A stretch of 64,000 nucleotides of DNA, taken from CALIZF01 sp046292445. GTDB taxonomy: Bacteria; Pseudomonadota; Alphaproteobacteria; Rhodobacterales; Rhodobacteraceae. The stretch covers positions 1-64,000 of the forward strand of contig JBKBQT010000016.1 of NCBI GenBank assembly GCA_046292445.1, written 5' to 3'. The stretch's first letter is position 1, and each line of letters opens with the position of its first letter. A model generated the notes under the pieces. That model was not told the DNA's origin, did not search any database, and worked only from the letters and a program-made list of their open reading frames with translations. This document shows positions 42,159 through 51,100 of the stretch, in pieces. The position numbers were made by a program, and so were the translations under genes.

Positions 42159-42788
42159 ATGCCCTGGGACCGTAATCGGATGGCCGCCCGCGCGGCGCAG
42201 GAACTGCAGGATGGCTGGTACGTCAACCTCGGGATCGGCATCCCGACATTGGTGTCGAACTATATCCCCGAAGGGATCACCGTCACGCTCCAGTCGGAAA
42301 ACGGCATGCTCGGCATGGGCCCGTTCCCCACCGAGAACGAGGTTGACGCCGACCTCATCAATGCCGGCAAGCAGACGATCACCGAACTGCCGCAGACCGC
42401 CTATTTCGACAGCGCGACCTCGTTCGCGATGATCCGCGGCGGCAAGATCGCCATGGCGATCCTCGGCGCGATGGAGGTGGCGGAAAACGGCGACCTTGCG
42501 AACTGGATGATCCCCGGCAAGCTGGTCAAGGGCATGGGCGGCGCGATGGACCTGGTTGCCGGCGTCGGCCGTGTGGTGGTGGTGATGGACCACACGTCCA
42601 AGCACGGCGAATCGAAGGTGCTGCGCGCATGCACCCTGCCCTTGACCGGCAAGGGCGTGGTGGACCGGATCATCACCAACCTCGGCGTGCTCGACGTCGT
42701 TCCGGGGGGCCTGCGGATCGTGGAACTGGCCGATGGCGTGACCGAGGCCGACCTGCGCGCGGCAACCGAGGCGACGATCGTTGACTGA
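42159..42788 (+). CDS. scoB: 3-oxoacid CoA-transferase subunit B (209 aa)
   Basis: Subunit B holds the catalytic glutamate that forms the enzyme-CoA thioester. The motif with that residue is SENGMLGMGPFP (about 47-58), where Glu of ENGxxG is the nucleophile. The GGHVDVxxLG-type region appears as GGKIAMAILGAMEVAENGDL. Length is standard. The ribosome site AGCGAGG sits before the ATG. A small acetyltransferase gene follows at once. Together with scoA it forms the complete transferase. Confidence 0.93.
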   Translation: MPWDRNRMAARAAQELQDGWYVNLGIGIPTLVSNYIPEGITVTLQSENGMLGMGPFPTENEVDADLINAGKQTITELPQTAYFDSATSFAMIRGGKIAMAILGAMEVAENGDLANWMIPGKLVKGMGGAMDLVAGVGRVVVVMDHTSKHGESKVLRACTLPLTGKGVVDRIITNLGVLDVVPGGLRIVELADGVTEADLRAATEATIVD

Positions 42789-42792
42789 CGCC

Positions 42793-43077
42793 ATGATCGA
42801 GAGCGAAGATCGTGCGTCCGGTGGCCGCCTCGTGCTGCGCCGCGGCGGCGCCGAGGCCGAGCTGACCTGGACCACCCTCGCGCCGGGCCGGATCGCCGCC
42901 GACCATACCGGCGTGCCGGAGGCGCTGCGCGGCACCGGCGCCGGGCTGGCGCTGGTGCAGCGGCTGGTCGAGATGGCGCGGGCCGAAGGGCTGCGCATCG
43001 AGCCGCGCTGTTCCTTCGTCGCCGCCCAGGCGCGGCGGCACCCGGACTGGGCGGATGTCTTTGCGCCCCTGCCCTAA
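42793..43077 (+). CDS. Small GNAT acetyltransferase, YjdJ-like (94 aa)
   Basis: A minimal GNAT domain of the COG2388 kind (about 90-100 residues). Diagnostic is HTGVPEALRGTGAGLALVQR (the acetyl-CoA loop, about 39-58), then a segment ending CSFVAAQARRHPDWADVF. Substrates are unknown. The start is uncertain: ATG 42793 is chosen; a TTG at 42781 overlaps the scoB end and has a GAGG site upstream. It is probably translated from the sco transcript. Its stop overlaps that of the convergent lytic transglycosylase by 4 bases. Confidence 0.8.
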   Translation: MIESEDRASGGRLVLRRGGAEAELTWTTLAPGRIAADHTGVPEALRGTGAGLALVQRLVEMARAEGLRIEPRCSFVAAQARRHPDWADVFAPLP

Positions 43078-43967
43078 CCGCCCGCCCGCACGACGCGGAA
43101 CACGCAAGGATCGGTCACGAGTTCCGGCGGGCTGACGCACAGGCCCTGCGCCACCTGCCAGGCGGCGAGCACCTTGGGCACATAGTCCCGCGTCTCGGCA
43201 TAGGGCGGCACGCCGCCGCTCGCGCGCACCGCCCCTTCGCCTGCGTTGTAGGCCGCGATCACCATCAGCGGATCGCGGTCGAAATGCCGCATGAGCCAGT
43301 CGAGATAGGCCACGCCGCCCTTGATGTTCTGCGCCGGGTCCGTCGCATCGGTCACGCCGAACCGCGTCGCGGTGGCGGGGATGAGCTGCATTAGGCCCTG
43401 CGCCCCGGCATGGCTGACCGCATCGGGGCGACCCGCGCTCTCGATCCCGATCACGGCAAGGACGAGCGCGGGGGAAACCTCGGTCCCGATCGTCGCGCGC
43501 AGGATGTCGGTGCCATAGCGGCGCGCGATGTCCTGCAGGTGCTGGAGCCGCGGCGCCGATACCCGCGTCCCGGCCGGCCCGTCCGACAAAGCGGCGAGCG
43601 CCCGCCCGAACCGGCCGTCCACGGCGCCCAGCGCCGGCGGCACCGCATCCCAGAACCAGCCGTAGCGCGACGACGGTGGCATGCCGGGCGCGCGCGGCGC
43701 CTCGGCCGTGCCGGGGGATTCAGCCTCGGAAGGCGTCCCGGGCCGCGGGCGCACGACGGGCAGCGCGGCCAGCAGGCGCTTCTGCTCCTCGGGGTCGATC
43801 TGCACGATGGCGCGCGGGCCGCCGCCGGGGGCCGGCGGCTTGAGGCTGCGAAAGGTGAAATCCGCCCGCTCCTGCGCTGCGGCCAGCGCCGGCCCGAGCG
43901 CGAGGGCAAGCCCCCACGCGATCACTGCCGGGGCGCCCCGCGCCCCGCCCTGCCGTCCTGCCACCAT
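43074..43967 (-). CDS. Lytic transglycosylase, SLT family (297 aa)
   Basis: A peptidoglycan-cleaving enzyme. A signal peptide (VIAWGLALALGPALAAAQ, about 15-32) is followed by a linker. The SLT domain begins near residue 150, with the catalytic glutamate at about 176 in IGIESAGRPDAVS. The characteristic GAQGLMQLIPATATRFGV and AYNAGEGAV motifs follow. The start at 43967 has AGGA upstream; the frame continues to a GTG at 44027, but that would spoil the signal peptide. It is transcribed away from the pilin locus. Confidence 0.9.
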   Translation of the reverse strand: MVAGRQGGARGAPAVIAWGLALALGPALAAAQERADFTFRSLKPPAPGGGPRAIVQIDPEEQKRLLAALPVVRPRPGTPSEAESPGTAEAPRAPGMPPSSRYGWFWDAVPPALGAVDGRFGRALAALSDGPAGTRVSAPRLQHLQDIARRYGTDILRATIGTEVSPALVLAVIGIESAGRPDAVSHAGAQGLMQLIPATATRFGVTDATDPAQNIKGGVAYLDWLMRHFDRDPLMVIAAYNAGEGAVRASGGVPPYAETRDYVPKVLAAWQVAQGLCVSPPELVTDPCVFRVVRAGG

Positions 43968-44330
43968 CGTCCGGGTCCTGCTCGACCTCTGATCCGTTGT
44001 TTTGTGCAGCGTCGCAGAGACCGGCACGTCATGCCAGCGGTTGATTCCCGCGGCCGCGAATCACGGACCGGCGATGCAATCACGCCACGCGCCCCGACCG
44101 TCCAAGCGCGGCTGGAAAACCTTTTTATCGTAATTTATCATGAAGATAACCAGGAACATCCAATACGTTTCAACAGCCCGAAAATACCCGAACCCCGCCC
44201 AATTCGCGCCACGTTTGAGGGGCCTTATGCATCCATGCCGAGACGGAAGGCAGACCGGAACAGAGGCCGGGATGACGCCGGAAAGCAAGGCAAGAACCGA
44301 GCACACATCCTCAGACAAGGGACATGCACC
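43968..44330. other. 363-bp divergent spacer with an AT-rich island
   Basis: The region separates the lytic transglycosylase (-) from the first pilin (+). A markedly AT-rich stretch at about 44122-44190 stands out from the GC-rich surroundings and probably contains promoters. An imperfect GC palindrome around a NotI-like core lies at about 44043-44062. No credible gene is seen, and I could not define a -35/-10 pair with confidence. Confidence 0.5.
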
Positions 44331-44561
44331 ATGAAACTCTTCAACCTCTTCAAGACCTTCCGTTCGGACGAATCGGGCGCCGTGACGGTGGACTGGGTCG
44401 TTCTGACCGCTGCGATCGTCGGCCTCGGCATCGTCGTGATGCAGACCGTTGGCGGCGGGATCGGAAGCCTCGCTAGCAGCATCAGCACGAGTGTGTCCGA
44501 AACCCAAGTCGGCTACCCCGGCAGCACCGGCGGCACCGGCGGTAGCGGCGGCGGCGGCTGA
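44331..44561 (+). CDS. Flp-type pilin-like protein 1 (76 aa)
   Basis: A small type IVb (Flp/Tad) pilin-like protein. A short basic leader (MKLFNLFKTFRSDESG) ends at the expected prepilin peptidase site after Gly16. The hydrophobic helix AVTVDWVVLTAAIVGLGIVV follows, and the tail is Gly-rich. The normal Glu+5/Tyr+6 of Flp pilins is replaced by Asp/Trp. It is closely similar to the next gene. AAGGGA precedes the ATG. A clear terminator follows, so it may be made as a separate, abundant transcript. Surface pilus subunit or minor pilin are the options. Confidence 0.8.
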   Translation: MKLFNLFKTFRSDESGAVTVDWVVLTAAIVGLGIVVMQTVGGGIGSLASSISTSVSETQVGYPGSTGGTGGSGGGG

Positions 44562-44584
44562 TCCATCGCGGATCCGTCGGGACA

Positions 44585-44613
44585 GGCCGCGCCCCAAGGG
44601 GACGCGGCCTTTT
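44585..44613 (+). terminator. Intrinsic terminator after pilin 1
   Basis: GGCCGCGCCCC pairs with GGGG-A-CGCGGCC (one bulged A, loop AA) and is followed by TTTT. It begins 24 bases after the pilin stop. This is the best-formed terminator in the window. Confidence 0.75.
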
Positions 44614-44766
44614 CCGTTCCGCGCCAGCCGCAGCGACCGGCAGGACAGAACGGCAAAAGGCAAAGACCCCACGAACGCCCTCACTTTCGCCCCATTCGCC
44701 CCGGACACTGCCGGCATCGACGTTCTCCACCACTGCGATGCCTCAGCACAGGGAAGGAACCGCACC

Positions 44767-44970
44767 ATGAAGCTTGACCCGATCAGGGCCGCCCGGCGGT
44801 TCCTCCGTTCAGACCTCGGCGCCGTCACGGTGGACTGGGTCGTTCTGACCGCGGCCGTCATCGGCATGGCCATGCTCGTCCTGATGCCGGTCGCCCTCGG
44901 CACCGAGACGCTGGCCGATTCGGTCGGCGGCAGCATCGCGGGCGTCGTCGCCGGATACGGCAACAACTGA
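44767..44970 (+). CDS. Flp-type pilin-like protein 2 (67 aa)
   Basis: A second small pilin-like protein. A basic leader MKLDPIRAARRFLRSDLG ends at Gly18, followed by AVTVDWVVLTAAVIGMAMLV. Shares the AVTVDWVVLTAA block with pilin 1, including an identical stretch of DNA, but has a shorter tail without the Gly repeats. Again Asp/Trp occupies the positions of Glu+5/Tyr+6. AAGGAAC lies upstream of the ATG. cpaB follows 133 bases downstream on the same strand, which supports a role in Tad-type pilus assembly. Confidence 0.8.
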   Translation: MKLDPIRAARRFLRSDLGAVTVDWVVLTAAVIGMAMLVLMPVALGTETLADSVGGSIAGVVAGYGNN

Positions 44971-45103
44971 CCGAACCTGCCGCGAGGCGGGCGGTTGTGC
45001 CATCTTCCTGCCCGGATTGACGCTTAGGACTTCGGATCAGGCATGCGACAGGCTGCGGATCGCGAGGCGACCGCGGCGAGAGATCGGGAAAGGGTGACGA
45101 CCG

Positions 45104-45946
45104 ATGCGGATGATCTTCGGGCTTGTTCTTGTGGCGGGGCTGGGGCTGGCCGGTTTCGCCGTCTACATGGTCAAGAGCTATGTCGGCCAGACCGAAGCGG
45201 CGTTGCGCGCCGAACGGGCCGCGCGGGCGCAGGCGGTGCCAACGGTGCCGGTGATGGTCGTCAACAAGCCCATCGCTTTCGGCGCCCCCCTCACCCCCGC
45301 TGACGTGCAGGTGGTGAGCTGGCCCAAGAACGCCCTGCCCGACGGCGTCTTTGCCGACCTCGCCGCGCTCTTCCCGGAAGCGGGCAAGAACCGGACCGTG
45401 GTGCGCCCGATGGAAAAGTTCGAACCCGTGCTGGCCGTCAAGGTGACTGCGCCGGGCGAGGATGCGGGGCTGACGACGCGGCTCGGGCGCGGCATGCGCG
45501 CCTTTGCGATCAAGGTCGATGTCGCCTCGGGCGTCTCCGGCTTTCTGCGGCCCGAGGATCGGGTGGATATCTACTGGACCGGGTTGAGCCCGAATGGCGA
45601 CGGCGAGATCACGCGGCTGATCGAAACGGGCGTGCGCATCGTCGCCGTGGACCAGACGGCCGATGCCGAACGCAGCACCGGCGCGATGATCGCCCGCACC
45701 GTGACGGTCGAATCGAGTCCGCAGCAGGTCGCGACCCTCGCCCAGGCGCAGGCCACGGGCCGCCTTGCGCTGTCGCTCGTGGGCGTGGGCGATACCGAAA
45801 CGTCGCGGTCGGTCGAGGTCACGCGGCGCGACCTTCTCGGCCTTGCGGCCGAAAGCGCGGTCGTTGCGACGCAAGAAAAAGTCTGCACGATCCGCACGCG
45901 GCGCGGCGCCGATGTCATGGAAATGCCGATCCCCTGCACCAACTGA
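45104..45946 (+). CDS. cpaB: Flp pilus assembly protein CpaB (280 aa)
   Basis: CpaB/RcpC is a periplasmic Tad-pilus assembly protein thought to bind peptidoglycan or stabilise the secretin. An N-terminal membrane anchor (MIFGLVLVAGLGLAGFAVYM, about 3-22) is followed by a SAF domain with VPVMVVNKPIAFGAPLTPAD, and a C-terminal region with VSGFLRPEDRVDIYWTG. Two cysteines lie near the C-terminus (VCTIRTRR and IPCTN). No other cpa or tad genes follow; a terminator and a tRNA gene come next, so the rest of the pilus locus must lie elsewhere. Confidence 0.9.
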   Translation: MRMIFGLVLVAGLGLAGFAVYMVKSYVGQTEAALRAERAARAQAVPTVPVMVVNKPIAFGAPLTPADVQVVSWPKNALPDGVFADLAALFPEAGKNRTVVRPMEKFEPVLAVKVTAPGEDAGLTTRLGRGMRAFAIKVDVASGVSGFLRPEDRVDIYWTGLSPNGDGEITRLIETGVRIVAVDQTADAERSTGAMIARTVTVESSPQQVATLAQAQATGRLALSLVGVGDTETSRSVEVTRRDLLGLAAESAVVATQEKVCTIRTRRGADVMEMPIPCTN

Positions 45947-45990
45947 CCGGGCGCACGAAAAGCCCTGCCGCAATGCCGGGCCTGAAAACG

Positions 45991-46012
45991 CGCCGCCCCC
46001 GCCGGGGCGGCG
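45991..46012. terminator. Bidirectional terminator between cpaB and tRNA-Leu
   Basis: The perfect 9-bp arms CGCCGCCCC and GGGGCGGCG flank a 4-base loop. On the minus strand the hairpin is followed by CGTTTTC, downstream of the tRNA; on plus it follows cpaB by 44 bases with a short TTT further on. Confidence 0.55.
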
Positions 46013-46036
46013 CCGCCTTTCCGGCGACCTCCGCTT

Positions 46037-46120
46037 TGGTGCCCGCGGCGAGACTCGAACTCGCACGGCCGAAGCCTGGGGATTTTAAGTCCCCTGTGTC
46101 TACCGTTCCACCACGCGGGC
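46037..46120 (-). tRNA. tRNA-Leu (anticodon UAA)
   Basis: The 84-base sequence folds as a class II tRNA. The acceptor stem pairs GCCCGCG with CGCGGGC, and CCA is encoded at the 3' end. The anticodon arm GGGGA-CTTAAAA-TCCCC gives anticodon TAA, and the T-arm contains GTTCGAGTC. The variable arm is short but paired (GGCTTCGGCC region), as expected for leucine. It reads UUA codons, which are rare in this genome. Confidence 0.97.
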
Positions 46121-46257
46121 GCGGCGCGACGCTAGCCGGTCGGGCCCGCAAGGGGAACCCGTCGCTGCGGCACGCCATGCCAAGGCCGGCGGCACGGGAT
46201 TTGACACGGCTGCAGGCAATGCCCACCTTCGCGCTGCACACGATCCGGAGACACCCG

Positions 46258-47469
46258 ATGCCCCGCCGCCTTGCCGCAGCATTCGCAACCGGCCTCACCC
46301 TTGCCGCGCCGTCGGTGACGGCCCAGACCGACACCCTGACGGGCGAAGCCTTCTATCGCGAGCGGATTGCGCTCGACCCCGGTGCGCTCCTGCTGGTCGA
46401 GGCGCGCGGCGCGGGGGGCGAGGCGCTGGCCGAGGTGCGGGTGCCGACCGAGGGGCGGCAGGTGCCGCTCGGCTTTTCGCTCGCCGTGCCGTCCGGGGCG
46501 GCGATCACGCTGCATGCCGGCCTCTTTTCGGGCGGGATGCCGCAATTCCTGTCGGGGCCGGTCAGCGTTCCGGCGGACCGCGACACCGGCGCGCTTCCCC
46601 CGATCCTGCTGACCCGCGAAGCCGCGACCGTCATGGCCTCCACCTTCCGCTGCGGCGACATCGCGGTGGCGGTGCGCCTGACCGAGGCCGGCGTGCGCCT
46701 GCGAAGCGGCGGCGCGGTGCATGACCTCGTGCCGGAACCCGCCGCCTCGGGCGCGCGCTACACCGGGCCGGGCGCGCAGTTCTGGTCGCGCGGCAACTCT
46801 GCCAGCGTCAGCCTCGATGGCGCGGAGCTGCCCGAATGCGCGCCGACGATCCCGCCCACGCTGCTCCCGCTGACGGCCCGCGGCACCGAGCCGTTCTGGC
46901 GGCTCGACCTTGCCGGGGGCGAGGCCCGTTTCAACCCGATGGGCGGGGTGGAAACGGCCGAACCGCTGCCGGCCGCCGAAGCGCTGGCCGAGGGCCTGCG
47001 GTTCACGCTCGGCTCGGGGCGCGTCGTCACCCTGACCGAGGCGATCTATCGCGACGCGATGACCGGCATGCCCATGCCGCTGACCGCGACGATCACGCAG
47101 GATGGCGAAACGCTGGTCGGCGGGGCGGGCGATCCGCGCGCGCTGCTGACGGGCGGGGAATGGCGGGCGGTCGCGCTCGAGGGCGCGGCGCTGCCCGCGG
47201 ATGCCGAGATCACGCTCGCCTTCCTCGAAGGCGACAGGGTCGCCGGCAAATCGGCCTGCAACCGCTACATGGGCAGCCTTGCCCTGACCGGCGAGGGTGT
47301 GACCTTCGGACAGATGGCCGGAACGATGATGGCCTGCCCCGATCCGCTGATGACGCTGGAGCGCCGCTGGCTCGACGGACTCGCGGCCGTGAGCCGGTTC
47401 GATATCGGCGAGGGCGGCGCGCTCGTCCTCTATGTCGGCGATACCGAGTTCGCCCTGCTGGAACGCTAG
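46258..47469 (+). CDS. Secreted four-domain protein: YbaY-like, MliC-like, COG3650-like, META (403 aa)
   Basis: After a signal peptide (ending near PSVTAQ, about 21) come four small beta-rich domains. Residues about 27-105 resemble a YbaY/YscW-type domain. About 125-195 contain two cysteines and a TFRCGDIAVAVRL start, like a lysozyme-inhibitor (MliC) domain. About 203-295 contain RGTEPFWRLDLAGGEA, typical of COG3650 lipoproteins. About 299-403 form a META domain with SACNRYMGSL and TMMACPDPLM. There is no lipobox, so the protein should be periplasmic. A possible role is envelope protection against lysozyme or stress. Boundaries are by eye. Confidence 0.75.
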   Translation: MPRRLAAAFATGLTLAAPSVTAQTDTLTGEAFYRERIALDPGALLLVEARGAGGEALAEVRVPTEGRQVPLGFSLAVPSGAAITLHAGLFSGGMPQFLSGPVSVPADRDTGALPPILLTREAATVMASTFRCGDIAVAVRLTEAGVRLRSGGAVHDLVPEPAASGARYTGPGAQFWSRGNSASVSLDGAELPECAPTIPPTLLPLTARGTEPFWRLDLAGGEARFNPMGGVETAEPLPAAEALAEGLRFTLGSGRVVTLTEAIYRDAMTGMPMPLTATITQDGETLVGGAGDPRALLTGGEWRAVALEGAALPADAEITLAFLEGDRVAGKSACNRYMGSLALTGEGVTFGQMAGTMMACPDPLMTLERRWLDGLAAVSRFDIGEGGALVLYVGDTEFALLER

Positions 47470-47543
47470 GATCGCCCGCGCGGCGCGTGGACGGGCGGGG
47501 TTGCGACCGGCGCGCCGCGCTGTCGGCAGGGCGCGCCGCGGCG

Positions 47544-48008
47544 CTATCCGGGCGCGTCCTTCACCGCCTCCATCGCGACATAGGTCGAGGTCGAGGCGAC
47601 ATGCGGCAGCGCGCCGATCCGCTCGGCAAGCACGCGGCGATAGGCGCCGATATCGGCGGTGCGCACCTTGAGCAGATAGTCGAAGCCGCCGGCGATCATG
47701 TGGCACTGCTCGATCTCGGGCACCGTCAGCACCGCCCGGTTGAACGCCTGCAGCGCCGCCTCGCGCGTGTCGGACAGCCGAACCTCGACGAAGGCGACAT
47801 GCGCAAGCCCCATGCGGATCGGATCGAGCACGGCGCGATAGCCGGTAATGACCCCCGCCGCCTCGAGCCGCCGGAGCCGCGCCTGCGTCGGCGATTTCGA
47901 CAGACCGACCCGGCGCGCCAGTTCGACGACCGGAATGCGCCCTTCGGCGGCAAGGACGGCGAGAATGGCCCGGTCCGTCCGGTCGAGGTCCGCCAATCCA
48001 TCCTGCAT
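47544..48008 (-). CDS. putR: Lrp/AsnC-family regulator, PutR-like (154 aa)
   Basis: An Lrp-type regulator with an N-terminal helix-turn-helix (DLDRTDRAILAVLAAEGRIP, then LARRVGLSKSPTQARLRRL, about 7-58) and a C-terminal RAM ligand-binding domain (VAFVEVRLSD onward, with AGGFDYLLKVRTAD). Length is typical. It is divergent from putA, the arrangement known for PutR, the proline-responsive activator of putA in several alphaproteobacteria. The start at 48008 has GGCAGGA upstream; the longer open frame overlaps putA and is not coding. An interrupted palindrome lies between the genes. Confidence 0.88.
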   Translation of the reverse strand: MQDGLADLDRTDRAILAVLAAEGRIPVVELARRVGLSKSPTQARLRRLEAAGVITGYRAVLDPIRMGLAHVAFVEVRLSDTREAALQAFNRAVLTVPEIEQCHMIAGGFDYLLKVRTADIGAYRRVLAERIGALPHVASTSTYVAMEAVKDAPG

Positions 48009-48023
48009 CGTCCTGCCCCCCTC

Positions 48024-48064
48024 TTCGGGCCGATCGCCTGCGCGCGGGCGATCTTCGGTCCGAA
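48024..48064. promoter_or_regulatory. Candidate PutR operator in the putR-putA spacer
   Basis: Left arm TTCGGGCCGATCGCC and right arm GGCGATCTTCGGTCCGAA are inverted copies apart from three extra bases and one mismatch. They flank 8 bases. It is the only strong symmetry in the 109-bp spacer. Lrp-type regulators bind such imperfect dyads. Confidence 0.4.
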
Positions 48065-48117
48065 AGCCTCCATGCGTTCGGCTATCATGCTGCATCGCTC
48101 TTGCCGAGGCCATGCCG

Positions 48118-51100
48118 ATGACCACTGCCCGCGCCCCTATCCAGCCAGCCCCCGACCCCTGGGCGATCATCGACGGGGCAGCCCGCGCGCCCGAAGGGCC
48201 GCTGCTGGGGCAACTCGTCGCCGCCGCGGGCCTCGATGCGCCCGCCCGCGCCGCCGTCGCGGCCCATGCCGCCGATCTCGTCCGCGCGATCCGCGCCGGC
48301 GGCGGGCCCGGCCTGATGGAGACGGTTCTCGCCGAATACGGCCTTTCGACCGACGAGGGCGTGGCGCTGATGTGCCTGGCCGAGGCGCTGCTGCGGGTGC
48401 CCGACGCGGCGACGATGGATGCGCTGATCGCGGACAAGATCGCGCCCGGCGACTGGGGCCGGCATCTCGGCCGCTCGGCCTCGAGCCTCGTGAATGCCTC
48501 GACCTGGGCGCTGATGCTGACCGGCCGGGTGCTCGACGACAGGGGCGCAGGGGCGGATGGGGGGCTGGCGGCGCGACTGACCGGCGCGGTCCGGCGGCTG
48601 GGCGAACCGGTGATCCGCGCCGCCGTCGCAGCCGCGATGCGCGAGATGGGGCGGCAGTTCGTCCTGGGCGAGACGATCGCGGCCGCCATGGCCCGCGCGG
48701 CCCCGGACGAGGATCGGGGCGTCGCCCACAGCTACGACATGCTCGGCGAGGCGGCGCGAACCGGGGCGGATGCCGCGCGCTACCATGCCGCCTATCTCGC
48801 CGCGATCGAGGCCGCGGCGGCCCGCGCCGCGATCCCGGCCGCGCCGGGCGTTTCGGTCAAGCTTTCGGCCCTGCATCCGCGCTACGAGGCGGCACAGGCG
48901 GCGCGGGTGCTCGGCGACCTTGCCCCCCGCCTCGGCACCCTCGCGCGCCGCGCCGCCGCGCTCGGCGTGCCGCTGACCATCGATGCCGAAGAAGCCGACC
49001 GCCTCGCCCTGTCGCTGCGGGTCGTCGAGGCGGTGCTGCCCGATCCCGCGCTGGCCGGCTGGGACGGATTCGGCGTCGTCGTGCAGGCCTATGGCCGCCG
49101 CGCCGGGGCGGTGATCGACTGGCTCGACGCGCTCGCCACCCGGCTCGACCGCCGCATCACGGTGCGGCTGGTCAAGGGCGCCTATTGGGACAGCGAGATA
49201 AAGCGGGCGCAGGCGCTGGGGCTCGAAAGCTTCCCCGTCCTGACCCGCAAGCCGGCAACGGATGTCAGCTACATCGCCTGCGCGCGGCGCCTCCTGCAGC
49301 GGACAGACCGCATCTATCCGCAATTCGCCACCCACAACGCCCATACCATGGCCGCCGTCCTGCACATCGCCGCCGCCGAAGGGGTGCCGCTGGCGGCCTT
49401 CGAGTTCCAGCGGCTGCATGGCATGGGCGAACGGCTGCACGCCGCGGTGAGCGCGCGCCACGGCACGCGGCACCGCGTCTATGCCCCGGTCGGCGCGCAC
49501 CGCGACCTGCTCGCCTATCTCGTGCGGCGGCTGCTGGAGAACGGCGCGAATTCGAGCTTCGTCAACCGGATCGTGGATCTGTCGCTGCCGCCCGAAACGG
49601 TCGCCGCCTGCCCCTTCGCCGCGCTGGGCGCCGCGGGCACCGCCGAGAACCCGGCGATCACCCCCGGCGCCGCGCTTTTTGCCCCGCGCCGCAATGCCCG
49701 CGGCTGGGACATCGCCGATGGCGCCGACCGGGCGGCGCTCGACGCGGCGCGCGCGCCCTTTCGCGAGAGCGGGTTCGCCGCCGCCCCCATCCTCGCGGAT
49801 GACGCAGCGGGCGGCGAGGCCCGCCGGGCGACCCGCGGCATCGCCAGCCCCGCCACCGGCACGCCGGTCGGCACCGTGGCCGAGGCGGGCGCGGCCGATA
49901 TCGCCGCCGCGCTCGACGCCGCCCGGCCCTGGGCCGCCGAGGCCGCATCGCGTGCCGCCACCCTTCGCCGCGCCGCCGACCTGATGGAGGCCGATCACGG
50001 CGCCCTCCTTGCCCTGCTCGCGCGCGAGGCGGGCAAGACCCTGCCCGACGCGCTGGCCGACCTGCGCGAGGCCGTGGATTTCCTGCGCTATTACGCGGAT
50101 CGCGCCGAGATGCTGGGCCGGCCTGCGCGCGGGATCGTCGCGGCCATCGCCCCCTGGAACTTTCCGCTGGCCATCTTCACCGGCCAGATCGCGGCGGCGC
50201 TCGCCGCCGGCAACGGCGTGATCGCCAAGCCGGCCGAACAGACGCCGCTGATCGCCCACCGGGCCGTGATGCTCCTGCGGCAGGCGGGGGTGCCGGGGGC
50301 GGCGCTGCAATGCCTGCCGGGCGCAGGCCCGACGGTCGGCGCCGCACTGACGCGCGATCCGCGCATCGCCGCCGTCGCCTTCACCGGCGGCACCGACACC
50401 GCCCGCAGCATCCGGCAGGCGATGGCGGACCATCTCGCCCCCGGCGCGCCGCTGATCGCCGAGACCGGCGGGCTCAACGCGATGATCGTCGATTCGACCG
50501 CCCTGCCCGAACAGGCGGTGCGCGACATCCTCGCCTCGGCGTTCCAGTCGGCCGGGCAGCGCTGTTCGGCGCTGCGCATGCTCTATGTGCAGGCCGAGAT
50601 CGCCCCGGCGCTGACGGACATGCTCACCGGCGCGATGGCCGCGCTGACCCTCGGCGATCCGTGGGACATCGCAACGGACATCGGGCCGGTGATCGACGAG
50701 GATGCGCAGGGTACCCTCGCCGCCCATGTCGAGGCCGCGCGGCAGTCCGGGCGGCTGATCGCGCAGGGGCCGGCACCGTCGGCAGGCCATTTCATCGCCC
50801 CCGCCCTGATCCGTGTCGGCGGTATCGCCGATCTCGGCGGGCGCGAGACGTTCGGGCCGGTGCTGCATGTCGCGACCTTTCCCGCCGGCGGAATCGGGTC
50901 TGTGATCGACGCGATCAACGCCACCGGCTATGGCCTGACCTTCGCGTTGCACAGCCGGATCGACGCGCGGGTGCAGGACGTGCTGGGGCGGGTGCGGGCA
51001 GGCAACCGCTATATCAATCGCAACCAGATCGGCGCCGTGGTGGGCAGCCAGCCCTTCGGCGGCGAGGGGCTGTCGGGCACCGGGCCCAAGGCGGGCGGCC

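Noticed and set aside
46037..46120. Attachment site of an integrated element at tRNA-Leu
   Set aside because: No integrase gene and no repeated 3' end of the tRNA were seen nearby, and the flanking genes are ordinary.
46201..46229. A promoter with TTGACA before the four-domain protein
   Set aside because: Only the -35 is good. No acceptable -10 lies at 16-18 bases. It may be real, but the sequence does not support it.
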